A DNA stretch of 64,000 nt. It comes from Pteria penguin (taxonomy: Eukaryota > Mollusca > Bivalvia > Pterioida > Pteriidae). Shown here piece after piece: positions 46,501 to 61,500 of this stretch (positions are counted from its first letter, which is position 1; each line of letters starts with the position of its first letter). The translations under genes and the position numbers were made by a program. A model generated the notes under the pieces. The model was not told where the DNA came from and made no database searches. It saw only the letters and a list, made by a program, of their open reading frames with translations. Location of the stretch: the NCBI GenBank assembly GCA_035048485.1, contig CM068587.1, positions 41,043,842 through 41,107,841 of the forward strand, in the 5' to 3' direction.

Positions 46501-49500
46501 AATATCTCTATTGAAATGTGGAATTTCTATGACCCAAATCCACACAATACTGATATAAAAAGTGATCTGAGAGGAAGAGAAGCTCTGACTTTTGAAATCA
46601 TGTTTAAATTTTCCGTTACACATTTAGATCAAACATGACTTAAAATTTGTAATCAACTCAAGTCATGCTCTGTTTTATTTATATTACACTTTAACTGATA
46701 AGTTCAAATATGACTAAGATTTGTAACCAACTTCAGTCATGTTCCTTAGAATTTATATAGCACTATAACTAATACTTGAACAGTGAATTAGTCTTCTTTG
46801 TGTTACCATATTCAATGCTTTTGACTTAAAGAAGATTCTTCTGTGCAAGAAATTTGATTGAAAAAACTGAGAATGGGATGCTGAAATTTCAGATTTATAA
46901 TGCATGTTGTATTAAATAATCAAATGAGCTAAAGTACAGCTGTGAAGCCTTTCGCCTCTGAAAAGCCAGGATTTCCCTCCCATATTCACCAAATCCTCAA
47001 ATCACCACAAATGAGCAAACTTCTCATGCACTCAATGTATTCAGATATTATATGGGTTAGAATATTGGTGCATAGACTTTAATTATTTGACTTCAATTGC
47101 ACAAGCCTTTTGCTTTATCCTTACTTTCCTTTTATCCAATTCCTATTAGACAACAGAATCTGAGTCCAGAATAACAGAATTAGCCAGCTGTAATAAGACC
47201 ATACAGTCACAGACTGAAAAATTGAAGTCTTTAGAAGACAGTAATAAGAAATTACAGTCAGATTTAGAGAAAGCTAAATCCCTAGAACAACAAGTTAATC
47301 AGCTGACATCTCAATTAGCCAATCAAAGGGCTGAAATAGAAGAACAGGTTTGTCAATTGGAAAAATTTTGACAGTGTTTATACATGTATTTGCATGTGGT
47401 TATCCTAGCAAGTTAAAACATGTAATATGTTTGAATAATTTTCCAATTTTCTTTCAAATTTAATGAAAATTTAACTTGTGTAAATATATGTATCAAGTAC
47501 ATGTAATGTATTTGTCCCCTCGACAATATTTATGATCTGAAAAGTTTACTTAATGCATCATGTCATTGTGATGAAAACTATATACTTACCATAGCACTGG
47601 ATTTTGATGAAGATTAAAAAAAATACTAGCAATGCATCATTAAAATGACCACACACAGAGGAATGGATTGTAGTAACACTTTGGACATTCTGTTCTTGGA
47701 AAATTTATAATTTACTTATATTTACATCAGTTGTTTTTGTTTATGTTCATGTTTTATTTACATTTAGAATAATAGTTCAGAAAATAGAATAAGTGAATTA
47801 GAAAATGAAAAGAAAGTTTTACAAGTTGAGGTGGAGGAGTTAAAGGTTTCAGCTATTAACCAGGTACATGATGTTGCATGTAGTATCATTATTCAGAATT
47901 TACATCCTAGTAATGGTAATGTGGGTGTTCAATGAAAAATTCTAATACATACAACTGTTTGTTATGTTAGGCCTTAACTCCTGGGCCAATAAAAGGGGCA
48001 TGGTTGCAATTTCTTTAAAGCTTCTTAGTTATCTTTTTTTTTCTTTTTTTCTATAAGTAAATATCTCTACTTACTACTTTATCACATTTGACATAGATAT
48101 GTAAATTACATTTTATCATGAACCAACAAATTTAATGATTTAAGTAGCAGTAGTGTTGTATATCGGTACTGGTTATCCAATTTCTTTTGTTCCTTTTACC
48201 ATGCTCACATCCCATAGCATTCACATATTACTTTGTCCTATATCACACATGGACACTATGTATGTCCATGTACATGTGTATGATCTGTAATGTTGTCTTA
48301 ATCTAGAATGGACCATTTCAGGGTGCCAATAATAAATCCTCAGAATTGGAAGCAGAAAATAAAAAGTTACAGTCACAAATAGAAGAGTATCTTGCAGTTT
48401 TGAAAGTGACTGTAAGTATTGTAATTACAGTAGAAATTTTCATTATAAGCCTTTATTTTTTCTATCAGTGTAAACCTTAAGGTCTGTAACCCAAAATCAA
48501 TTTTTAAATCCTGCAAAAAACACAGGACATATAAAGGTCACTTTGTATGGCATCAAGTCAGTGTGTCTGTTTGTCCATCAGTCTCTCTCTGTCAGTCTGA
48601 TGCAATTTATGTACCATGTACCCAGTAATATGTAAATTTATTCCAGTAATGCACTACGAAGGTTTTGTTTTTTTGGGGGGTGTATAGTTTATACAAAGCA
48701 TTTAAAGTAATATGCATGTTTTATTTTCGTTTTTTGCCACATGCATTGATGATGGACATGTGAACATGTGGAATATAAAATAATTAAAAATCGTGGCATC
48801 AAATAATTCTAAACACTATATAGGAAAAAAATCAATCATAAAACAACTAAGGGATTTACCAATCTGATTAAAACCCTATCTTTATTCCGCTTCTCTAATT
48901 GTTCCATTGCATATAAAGATCTTGTGAAACCCCATAAGGGTTCATGTTCTGGTGACCTCTGATTTTCATCTTTACAGTGAATCGGCTACAAAATCTTAGG
49001 GATGGAATTAACATCCACAGCGTATGTGACCCACAAGGTAGTTTTTGAACGGTGTTTGTTACATATTGTGTCACTATCTTGTGCCTAGCCGAGTCACTGA
49101 TTGGCTATGGGAAATAACGGTTTCGGTGACTGAGACGTCATCAGAGGTCGCCAGATCTTTATACGCAATGGAACAAATAGAGAAGCGGAATAAAGATATG
49201 GTTTTAATCAGATTGGGGATTTACTAAAATCACTAGCATTTCAATAAAGCATTGGAGTTTGTATATTAGTTGGGAACAAAGGTAAAAGACCAAACAGCAG
49301 AATCTCAATCTGACTGCCCAATCCCAGTGCCAGCACTTAATGGAGTGTGTATTAAGATCATGTTTAAGATGTACATTTGCATATTTGTTGAGGTTTCTAT
49401 CCATAGATTTGGAAAAAAAAGGCCTTGTCATGCTGGGTGTAAAGTTTACTCAAATATTTGACCAAAAATCGAAGTACATCAGTAAAACCATAAGACAAAT

Positions 49501-52500
49501 CCTGCTAAGAGATTCCAGATTATTGTCATTATTATCAGTTTATCAACAGTTTGTCAGTTCTGTAGATGAGACAGTGAAAACTGAGGCTGTGTGTTATGAT
49601 GTATGTTGACATTTGAAAGATACTTCATTGTATTTTTTGGTGGGCCTCGTGAAAAGACAAGAATATGAGGTCTTGTGCCTGGCAGGTGCTATTACCATAT
49701 GTGAAATAATGATGGAATGACTGTGAATAGTGTTAATATTAATTAAGGATTAACTTTAACAATTTTAAATTTAAATTTAAATTTTAAAAATGTGCACCAC
49801 CTTAAACCATATTATATTCAATAAATTGTACAATAGTTAAAGTTGATCCTTATAAATTAATTAAAGACTTGAATAACTTGAATAATTTGAATTATCAAAT
49901 GAAAATGTAACAACAAGAGCGGAGGAAAATAACAACCAAACCAGTTTATGAAGCTATAATATGCTTTCAATGGCCAATCAAATTTCTTGTTTAATAAAAA
50001 ATTAAATTATTCAGTTATAAGATCATTTATCTTTCGTTTTAATTGTTTATAAAATTATATTATGTGAAATAAATACAGTGTATTTTATTTTAAGGAGACC
50101 AAATTGCAGCAGTTGGAGAACAGTGTGGAAGGTGAGGAAAAGAAATGGCAGGATAGAACAGAAACATTACAGCTTGATCTTCACCAGGTTAGTACAATCT
50201 AGTCATAATATAGGATACTAGTGCATTAAACAGTATCAGTAGCTACAGTTTCCAAGGGAACTGAAGGACTGCTTTAGAATTCCACTTACCTTCTCTGTCA
50301 AGTATAGGTTCCCTCTGGTATGGAGCAAGTGGGAAGCTCTACTGGAGAATCTGCCTTACGTTTCTGGATGGATTCTTTTGGTAATCTGGTTTCCTGCTTG
50401 TACGTGTAATTGGTAATAATTTCTCAGCAAAATTAATATGAGATGTGTTTGTCTGAAAGTCAGCATAACAATGAATGATAGATTTGAAACTGAAATTGAT
50501 GAGTTGAACCTTATTTTCTTTATGCTTTTGGGGTTACATGAACTGAACTTTGAGAATTGATTATCTAATTGTATTATGGTATCATAGGCAAAAGAAGAAT
50601 TGGAGGCATTGAGAGAACAGATGAAAAAACTACAGGGGAGTGAGGAGGTAAACAGCACCTGATGTGTACCTTGTAAACATCCCCACTTATATGCATTAAA
50701 TCTATTACACATTATTCTGTGTATTGGTTGTGCTTGCTGTTTCCGTTACTATTTATTTATTGCATATTGAGTTTTGGAATGGTTAAATTTCATACATTCT
50801 GAGAAAATCTTCATGTTTTCATATTTTCTTTGTGCAAGAGTTTTTTTAAAGAAAAGAAAATAGATTTAGGTCATCCAAAACAGACTTTGGTTCATAGACA
50901 TTGCTTTAGAGCTTTTTACTCGGTGACATGTACAACATACTTTAAAGACATGCATTTCATCTTTTCTATGTATTATCCACAGAAAAAATATTTATATTTC
51001 ATTATCTAGATATCTTAGTGCCTAAGAACCACAAAGTTAATTTTTGATGACCTAGTCCTATCATGATTGAAAGCAAGGGAAATAACATTTGCAGTTACAA
51101 ACCACAAGTACATTCTCATTTTGATTAATGCAAAAATAAGAATGAAATCAACGTAGTATATGAGCTCAAAATATTGTAATTACCTTCAAAGGTTATGAGC
51201 TCAGAAATTTCAAAATTAAAGTAAAAAATATTTATTATCCAGAAGTTGTTTTTACAGTCCCTTACACTTAGTTATGAAGGTTGAGCATATTAAAGTTTGA
51301 CTAAATGCACAGTTTCAATATGTATATCAAATTACATATATACAGGTACATGTCACAAAAAAATAACAGAAACTCTATGTATCTTTAGATTTCTTTACCA
51401 TAAGTTGGTGAAGCAATTTTAACGTGAACATGTAGGTAATGAAGCTAGCTAAAATACTATCTGGTTAAAAAAGCTAGTTATAAGATGAATGAATGATATA
51501 AGTGTTTATATTTTGTTTTATTTCACCATTTCTCATTTCATTTGCTTGGTCTTTGCAACTTGTCTTTGTTATGTTACTTGGTATGATTTTCAATCCGGCC
51601 TACTTTTGCCTTATGGGTTAATGTCCTATGTCATTTGAATCTCGTCTTGGGTTTCCCTCCCATGTCCTTTCTACTTTTCTGTTTATCTCATTATAAAGTC
51701 TTACTCAAAACAATGTTCTTATGTAAGAAAATGAGTGTAGAATATGAAATTAAATAAGTGATGAAATACTTATATGCAGTCGTTAAAAGAATTACCTTTA
51801 TAGTCCAGTGCATGTTGATGTATATATATATATGACACATTTTTATAATATTTTACATTATGACCTTAACTGCCCTTTCTGTAGGCTTTAACAGAATTGG
51901 ACTTTGCATATCGATGTTTAGAGAAAAGTTTGACTCAAATTACAGATGAGGTATATTTGCAAACTAACATCTTACGTCCTGCTATTGGGAAGTTTAATGA
52001 ATTTCAGCAGTGGTGTTAATGCATGTATAATTTGGTATCCTTTCTTGATAAAAACAAACTAAATCAGAATCATCCTGTGTGTCTGTCTGTTTATCTTAGT
52101 ATTAGGACGTGTTGTCAACTTAATTAAAGCTACATGTTCAAGCATACATTTAAAATGTCTTATTGGAGAGACTAAAATAGATGAACTATTCCTCACTAAG
52201 TTGTTACTCATACCAAAGTGGTATAGAGTTTGAAAGTGAGGCATCAAGGTATGAAGAAATAGGCGTTTCTTATGTTTTAGATTCTGAAAAAGATGTAGTT
52301 TTTCAAAGCTCTTTGAAGAATTTTGCATTCTCAATATCCCTTTAAAATTGAAGTTTGACAGTCTTCTTTGATTACAAAGGCAAAAGATTTTTTGAATTTT
52401 AAGTTGAATGCAAAAATTATTCTTAATCCTTCTTGGTACAAGCATATCTATGAAATTGTTTTATATTTCACCATAATCTTCCACAGGTCCTTCAAGAGAC

Positions 52501-55500
52501 TTCTTGATCTTTATTCAAGATCATGTTCATAAGGTCAATTCAGTGCGTCTCTTTGTCAGCCCTTGTGTTCCATCTGTACTAACCATTATTTTTTGTGCAA
52601 TGCATCAAGTAGATGCCATTACTATAAACAAGAAATAATTTGAAGTGAAGTAAAACAATTATAAATTAAATGTTATGCAGGGGATATTATCCCATTAGGA
52701 GAAATTTCCTACTATATAGATACACACATTCATAATTCATGCATAGTTACGGGTAATTGAAAATCATAAAACTCACTGCTGAAATGGTTTTAGGATTCAA
52801 ATTTCTGGTCCCTTAAATTACAAAAGAGGCTTGGTTGCATGTTTATAGATTAAAATTTATTTTGATTTTTGCTTATGTGTGATGTAGTGTATTGATTACA
52901 ATTTCATTAATTACATGTATGCAGGACTGTGTGTACATGTATACACAAATTTCTAATACCACAAAATGTTGACTAAAACTAATTAAGAATCTGAAGTCAC
53001 ATGTAAATGCAGAATTTCAGTATTACATGTATTAATAAACATTTCATAATATCAAATTTTTAACTGCATGATAGTTTGTAAGTCACAAAGAATATAAAAT
53101 CTTTGGTATTAATACATAAACTACACCACAAAATATGTATAATTACATATATCAATGAGTATTACATGATCAATAATATGCATGAGGGCTTACAGAATAT
53201 ATGCATATAGATTCTTCCTTCTAGCATGCTTTTATATTTTATTTATCATCAACTACAGATACAAAGTTTTATACATTGTAAATAAATAGATTTTGTAAGT
53301 TGTGAAATTCAGATGCATTTAAAACATAAAATATTTTAGCATATACATACATTCATATTTGATTCAGCAAAATAAATTTCTGAAGCTTTTCAATATGAAC
53401 TGAAATTTATCAAAAATAATCTTCCACAGAGTTTTCAATTGTAAACATTTTCAGATGGAAGAAAAAGTTTTAAATCTTGAAAGAGAGCTGAAAAATTCTG
53501 AAGAAAAATGTTCACTGTTGCAAAGTCAAGTTGATGAGGTGGGATAATGGTGTTTTGCTTGCATGTTAATCTATGTCAGTGATGACCTTCTTCTCTGATC
53601 TATTATCAGACTTAAGATTACATTACTTCCAACCTTTGGTTTGGCATATGGTGTGATTTTCTCTTGAAAGAAGGAGCAAGTTGCATGAAAGAAAAATGGC
53701 ATTAAAACAGTTCTTTACCTATTATTGCCTGTTGTTGTTAGTATGTGTATTATTTTGCTTTGGATTGAGAAATATCCAAACAATAGCTAGAATGCAAGTA
53801 CCTGCTACGATAGGCATTGATGGGTTTAATGCTGTAAATGACCTTGAATACATTGGACATAACAACATGGATGATTTAAAAATCTCCTTATCAGTTATTC
53901 AAGTGCAGATGAGAAGTTATACAGATATACAAATTCTTATCATACATGCATAGACTGTAGTATTTTTGCATGGTTTCAATGATGTCATTCTTTGAAATTT
54001 TGACGTTAATATGTAATGCACTGTTTGTGTACTAAGGACAGTTCTATAATGCAGATTCCTTTCCAGTATTGAAAATTGAATAAATATACTTCTTCAGTTG
54101 TATTTCACAGTATACTTTTACTGTTTTTATTGGCATATAACAATATGCTGTTATTACTCACATCACAAAAGGGAAGACAAGTGAAATAAATGTGGCATAG
54201 AAGTGTGTTTTAAGCATAAAATAGAAGAATAATTTTCATTAAATCAGAAGTTATTGAAGCACTCCAGGATGGAGCAGTGTTGTCTATGGAAATCAGGTTA
54301 TATAAATCATTCCATTTATCTACCCATCAAGATCCTTCAAGATATGTGATATAAGATTTGGAGCAATTGCATCGTTTCACATTTTAATGGAGCAAACAGC
54401 TAAGTGGAAGATGACTTGGATTTATCCCGTGGAAAAAAGAAGAAAACTTCAATACTTTCATACACATTAAACTTTATAATCAAAATGTTGTTGTACATAT
54501 AATGATTGTTTTTATCTATTGTCTACTGAAGTAGTAATCTGTGATCTGAAATAATAAATTCTGTATTGTATAAAGACAGAAGTTTATGAAGTGTTAGTAT
54601 AGGTCAGAGCATATACTTCACAATAATGAATTTGGAATAATAATTAAAAAATGTTGTATTCGAAAGGAATTCATTACATTTTAAAGTCACATATTCTCAG
54701 TACTCGGTGAAAAAGATGAAAATTTGGTAAAAGCTTTATGTAGTATATCAAACAGTAGTAAAATTGACATTTGAAGAAAAAGAAAAATGTTTTGCACTTA
54801 ATATAGCAAAAATTAAACATATTCTCATATTGAAATGATGTATTTAAAAATTTATTTAAAACTATTTAAAAATGTTACGGTCACAGAGGTAGCAACTTTA
54901 ACGCTTGAATAATGAAAAAATACAAACAAACTGTCAAAGAAGGACATTGATTTAATCATAGTTCTCCTTGATGCTTATTGTAAATAGAACTTTGAATGAA
55001 AGTACATGTACTGTGTAGTACTTTAGTTAAGGTAGAAGTGTTCATGTCTTGCTGGTACAAGTTGGAATGTCTTTACAGATATTCCATGAATTACATTTTT
55101 TTTTCTTGGTTTTGGGGGGTTTTATTATTTTTATTTATTTTTTTTTTGGTTTTTTTTTGGTTTTTTTTTTTTTGTAATGTTTCTCTTCCACTCAATTTTA
55201 TGTTGATTATAGGAGAAAAAGCGAAAGATTAAATATTGAAAACGGATGTATTCTTCAGTTATATGATTATACTAAAGATGTGTTAACACTAATGTAATAG
55301 AACTGTTGATAAATACTTCAGTGTACTGTTTTGAAGATAATCACTCTAATATAGATATTGATTTAGAATTTGGTGTTGATATGTACTCTAATGTAGATCT
55401 CCCTGTGGATAAGTGCACTAATATAGACCTAAATTTATATTTTAGTTTGATTAGTACATGTAAAGTACCATAGATCTCTGTGTTGATAAGAACTCTTAAT

Positions 55501-58500
55501 AGATCTATTCCCGATAACTGCGGAGCTGTAACATTGGACATCAGAATGATAAACTTTCCCTCCAATTCAATCAGAATGACGTCAGCTTACATTATGACGT
55601 AATAAATATGGAGGGAATGTTAATCAATTTGCTGTCCAATGTTACAGCTCCACAGTTATCGTGAAGAGGTCTATACAGAACCCACTTTTGGGACAGAAGT
55701 CCTCCACTAAATATACCGATTAACATTATTCAAGAGAATTATGGTAAAAACTCATTACCCTGAGAGTATGCTCTTAGGCTTGATTTTTACTTTCAAATAT
55801 GATTACGAAATTGACAAATATTCTAATGAGGATCAAAATGTAAATATACATTTATCTATAATTCAGTTACAGTCTTGCAAAAATGGAGCTGCCAACCAGC
55901 ATTGTTGATTTCAGATAAAAATTAAAGCATTACAAAAAAGATTTATCTAGTCAAAAGATGTTAGGTGATTAAGTATAAGCTTTTTGATGAATTCTGTAAT
56001 CAACCTAAGATAGCTTAAATGTTATACATCTATGCTTCTCTTTTACTGACATGATTTAACATTGGCATAATAAGGACTTTCTCTCCTTAACCCTTTTTTC
56101 GTAAATGGATTCAATAATACTTGTGCATGTATATGTTATAAACAAAATCTTGACCCTAAACATCTCAGATTTTGTTTTTTGAACATACCCATTCATCACA
56201 ATATGAGGTATATATAAACCACAAGTATGAGACTTTTCACATTTTCAACTTCTCAAGAGCTACTGTTAAATACATGTATTTTGCACTCATTAGTATTTTG
56301 AACTTGATTTAATGTTTTCTAGATCATTTTTTTTTTCAAATTTCTATTCTAAATGCTTTAAAGCTGAATATTAATTCTTCCAACAAAATTTGCACACTAC
56401 CAGTTGAAATTTCTGAAGTATAATTATGAGTGATTATATCACTATTGAAAGAAAAATTGTTATTTGTAAGCATGATTTATTTCTATCATAGGCTGTTAGA
56501 TTTGATAGATAGGTTTCCAAATTTCTATTCCTTGTTTACATGTAGTACACATGTTTTCATGTTGTTACACAGCAAATGAAATTTAGATTAATTAATCATT
56601 ATACATGTATTAACATTTTCATACTTGGTTTTGGATAGGAATTACAATTATCATACAAATGATGCATGTCTTGTAGATATTATTTTCATAGACTATCTTT
56701 CAACTAATTAGAATAGTAGTAAATGTAGTCCTACAATCTGCTCTTCCCTTTCCTACTAACACAGGCAGAAGCAAGAATCTCAAACCTACAGCTAACAATA
56801 GAAAAGACAACTCAGTCGGACAATGATGACCTACTCAAGGTAAGATCTTCAAAGCATTGTCATTATTTGACCAGACTGTAAAACAAAACCAAACCAGAAC
56901 CAAAGCAGTCTGTTAATTGAGGTCTGTTTTTGTTGTTGATACAAGCGCTTTGACTATTTCAGATGTCATTCTGACACTTCATACACTTGCACAGCATTCA
57001 GCTATACCAACGTTTATGACGTTAATGATCAAATTGACATTATACATTATATATAAAAGTGGAAGGTTGGTGCAGTGGAATGCACTAGATTTCAAATTTG
57101 AGGACCAAGGTTAGATTCTGGCTGTTGGCTTAGATTTTTTAAAGGTGATTTATTATCTGCCTCCCTATTTGTCCTTTGAATGAGCTGGTTTAAATAAAGG
57201 CACCATGTTTTGGTATACATAGGCATGTATAAGATCTCTCACTGTTTCAGGTGGGTCCATAACGGATACTGCTGTCATATAAGTGCAATAAATAAATAAA
57301 ATAGGGGTGGCATGAAAACGATAATGCAGTCCAGATTGTGTGCATGCGTTAAAGCAAATGGGGGGCATACTCGTTACTAAACAAAATACATGAAATTTTG
57401 GACATGGTATACATAACTGATGAAATCAAATCATTTTTTAAAAGAAACGTGTGATAGTTTCAATCATATTGTCAAATATAATTCAAATTTTCGAAATAAA
57501 TCAAGTTTGATGCAATTATTTACCCTAGTTGTTGATTAAACTATAATGATATTAGATAGGCGTTTTTAAAGTCCCTGAGTATACAGTCATTAAACAACAA
57601 AAAAGAAAATAATGGGTGTGAATTTGCAATAAAATTTCATATTTGAAAGTTTCCTCCTTTTCTTTATCCCACTTTGGATTATTAAGGGACATATTTCTCT
57701 AAGTCGTCCTATTTCCTACCATTATGTAGGTGACATAAACTTTGTGTGGTATTAAACAGCAAGCAAATACAAAAATCTAACAGAGTTAAAAAAAACTTTA
57801 AACCTCACAAGTAATATTGATGGATATTTGAGTGTTAGGTCCCTTTTTCTCCAAATCAATACAAAATACTTTATCAAAACAAAACCATTACTATTGCCCT
57901 ATTGATGATCATAAGAATTTTAGACATGCAAAACCATATAGCATATCACATTGATGACAAATTAAACAGTGATAAATGTTATTGTAGCAAATAGCTGAAC
58001 TGAAAGCAACATTAGCAAGTGAGCAGAAAAAAAGCAAAGAACTAGCCATGCAAGCTGTCAAACTTAATGGCATTATCAAAACGGGGCATGATGCTTTGAC
58101 ACAGGAACAAAACCTAGTCAAGAAGCTTCAAGAACAGATAGAAGCAAACCAAAAGGTATTTGTGAATCTTTTGTGAGAAAATAAAGATGAAAACTCAAGT
58201 TGTTGATAAAAAGTAGTAATATTGATCCATCTTCCTTGGTGTAGTATCACGCATCATACATGCATGATACATTTACATATATGCTGAGTTCAATACTCAG
58301 ATTAGCAAAAGAAAATAAAGATCTGGGTCGGCACCATAAACTGAGAATATACTTTTAAAAGTCAAAAATTTCATTTTAATTTATTCCATTATCAAACATT
58401 CAAATAAATTTTAATGCAGAATGGTTAAATTCTATTTATCAGTAGAATAAAAATAAATAAATTCCAAATCCCCGTTATTAATTCATTGATGAACAGAAGA

Positions 58501-61500
58501 ATATGAATTTTTGACTTAAGTGTTTTCTCATTTTATGGCGCCAGACCTTGCAGTGTGTGTATTTTCATAGTTTTAAAGTGTGTCGGCAAGTTATGAGGAT
58601 AGCACTGGTATATGTACTAACATCAAAGATTGATTTTATGCAGTACACTTGAGATGTTCGCTGCCATGGCTAATCAATAAGGGTACTTAATGTGAAAACA
58701 AACATATGAAGCTTATCACATGAAGTTTTTACATTTCGCATAGTGTCGAATCTCAACATCATTACATGGGAAGTTTGTGCTATTTCTATATATAGTAGAT
58801 GGAGGGTAGTGATTTCTAACGCTATTTCTATATTAGAGTAGATGTTTTCAGCACAAGGAACATTGTTAGAAATTGTCTTACTATAGAGGAAATCCTTCTT
58901 TATGACATATGTCATTTGCTGGGTTGCTCGACCATGATTGAGAGATTGCTAATCTTCACATACTTCTAACACTCCTACGCCTAGACAGGTGAAATATTAC
59001 CGTAGCTAACAAACTCAGAAAATAAAATTTCAATGAATCTGGTTTTTCTGTTTCTTATGTGTGTACATATTTGTATTTTGTAATTTTAGAATTCAGGGAC
59101 CAGTAATTCTAAAGAAGTCAGTGAGGTGAGTGTTTGTTCTTTAGCATTAAGTACATGTACTAATCCTACCTATATGCAGATGTAATCACTGAGGGACGAC
59201 ATAAAAATAGCATTATGCAGTAGTTAGTTGTGTACCATTGATTTTATAATGCATCGCTTGTAATGAAAAAAAGTCATGCTTTTCCTTATCTGCATTTTGA
59301 CAATATCATTGCATTGGCATTTAACATCATAGTTGAAAGGAAGTTTTAGCTATTCAGTGCTTGAAACATAAGTCCTTGGATCACAACAAAATAGACCTTT
59401 TCATTAATATGACAAAAAAGTGATTTTGTATACTGACAGAATCATTTATTTGAATGGTGTCTTTCCGTTGTCACTGTTGTCCAGTCATAAGCAGCAAGTG
59501 AATAGGTGTCTTTTAGTATTATATGAAAGGCTTCTGATATTATTTTACTTAAGTATGAAGGGAAAAACATGACAGTAAGTGGTGTATGGGTGTTGAAAAG
59601 TCCTATTACCTAGTTGTTATCTAGTTGTTTTGGCATCACTGTTACTAATATTAATACATGCATGTAAATTGTATCAATATAATGAAATAATGACAACAGC
59701 AATGAATCATATTATGCATTGGTTGCTGTGCTACTAAATTCTATTTCTAAATTCATATGACCTGTAAGTCACTACATATGACTCTAGTGAGTCATGCCAA
59801 TCTTTATATTAATTTACATGTGTAGTACAAGGTGATAAATTGCATGGAAGTTGAATTCTAATATTTAACAGTGTAATGATGTTGTTCAACACTGCTAAAT
59901 GCTTCTAATTCTTCTACTCTTTCCATGTAACAGCCTGCTTGCAACGCATGTATATTTTTCTCTTCTGTAGTTGAAATTGAAACTAGCTGATAAAGAGAAA
60001 CAATTAGACCGAGAATTAACTTCAAATAAACAACTATCTCAAAGACTGGTAAGTCTTAACCAGAAGAATTCTTAGGATATTTATTTCAAGTATTCCTCTA
60101 GCAATTTTGATAATATGATTTATTATCTTTTATGGTTTTATTTGTATATAGAACAGAGAACAACAAAAAGAATAAGGTACATATGTGTTAAATATGAATG
60201 TATAGGTGTTTAAAAAGTGAATGAGAATGCATTCAGTAATCTTTGTAAGATGTCTCATTGTCTGTAATCTTCTATCTGGACTACTAAGATATATATCCAT
60301 TTTGCAATAATATTCCTCTTACTGTAGATATGTTATCATATAGTCACTTAATAATAGTATGCCTCTTACTTTAATTATATAGCCATTTTATGATAATATT
60401 CTTCTTATCTTCATTATATATCCATTTTGTAGTAATACGTCTCTTCAGTTTTATCCATTCAGTAATAATATTCCTGTTACTTTACTCTTTTAATGTAGTG
60501 TTTATAATAATTATCATTAACTCTACTAGATATTTATTCTGATAGTTCCATTTATATATATATATATATTTATATGGTGTACAATAAATGCTAATAAATT
60601 TGATCAGTAGTTTTTAGCTCAACTTGCATGACTGTGTGCATGTTCTAAAATCTGTTAATGTGTAGAACTGTAATAAGTTCGAAAACTTTGCGACTTTTAT
60701 TTTTTAAGTTTTGCTAGTATGGAACATTAATGCAGTTTAGAATTGAAAAAAATAAAGACTGAATCCCCAATTATTTTATATTTGTTACCATACATTTTGT
60801 AAATGTCTCACTTGTTAGTTTTTGCAGTTTTTTTTTTATTTATTTAATAAGCATAGAATAGGTTTCTTTGAAAATTAGGAAAAGTGTGTTTCTTACTAAA
60901 ACTTCATTAACCTCTGACAGGCACAGTTAGGTGTCATGGTAAGTAATTAAACACCTCAGCACTGGTAGATGTAGTTCTTAACAAAAGTATTTGGGAAAAC
61001 CACACAGGATTTATCTGCCCTTTCATATATTTCACTGTAAGATAAAAGTAAGACTGATTATACTAAAAATTCAGGAAATTCAGGTAGAAAAAATTAATAT
61101 TACAATACATATTAATTTTTGTTAAATATATACTTCTTAAGCTTTATTTATTTATTGCATGAAATATATCTAATTTATGAAAAGGTCAGATAATTCTTGC
61201 TATAACTCTATTTCAAGGAAGTACTATTCATGTCATCATTTTTCACTTTTTGGTTGAGGATGGAGAGCTTCATTTTATTTATTTTATTTTCAATCATCCA
61301 TTGTAAACCCTTCTTTTTATTTAAAGTTTTAGTCAATATAGATAAGGTAAAACTTTTTAATTGGTCAGTCAGTTTGTAGTAGGTATGCTTATTAAAAGGT
61401 TCACAGATTTATTAACAATGAAGCTGCCAGAAATTTTTAATAGGGTGAATGTTTAACTTACCAGAAGGGCTTGCTTTTCTTTGCATGGCAGATGAACATC

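Noticed and set aside
52059..52445. 128-codon minus-strand frame
   Set aside because: Antisense to an RRBP1 intron, with no family resemblance and low-complexity AT-rich codons.
53681..53953. 90-codon frame with a hydrophobic stretch that looks like a membrane segment
   Set aside because: Inside an RRBP1 intron, with no recognisable family and no matching splice context; hydrophobic stretches are common in AT-rich random frames.
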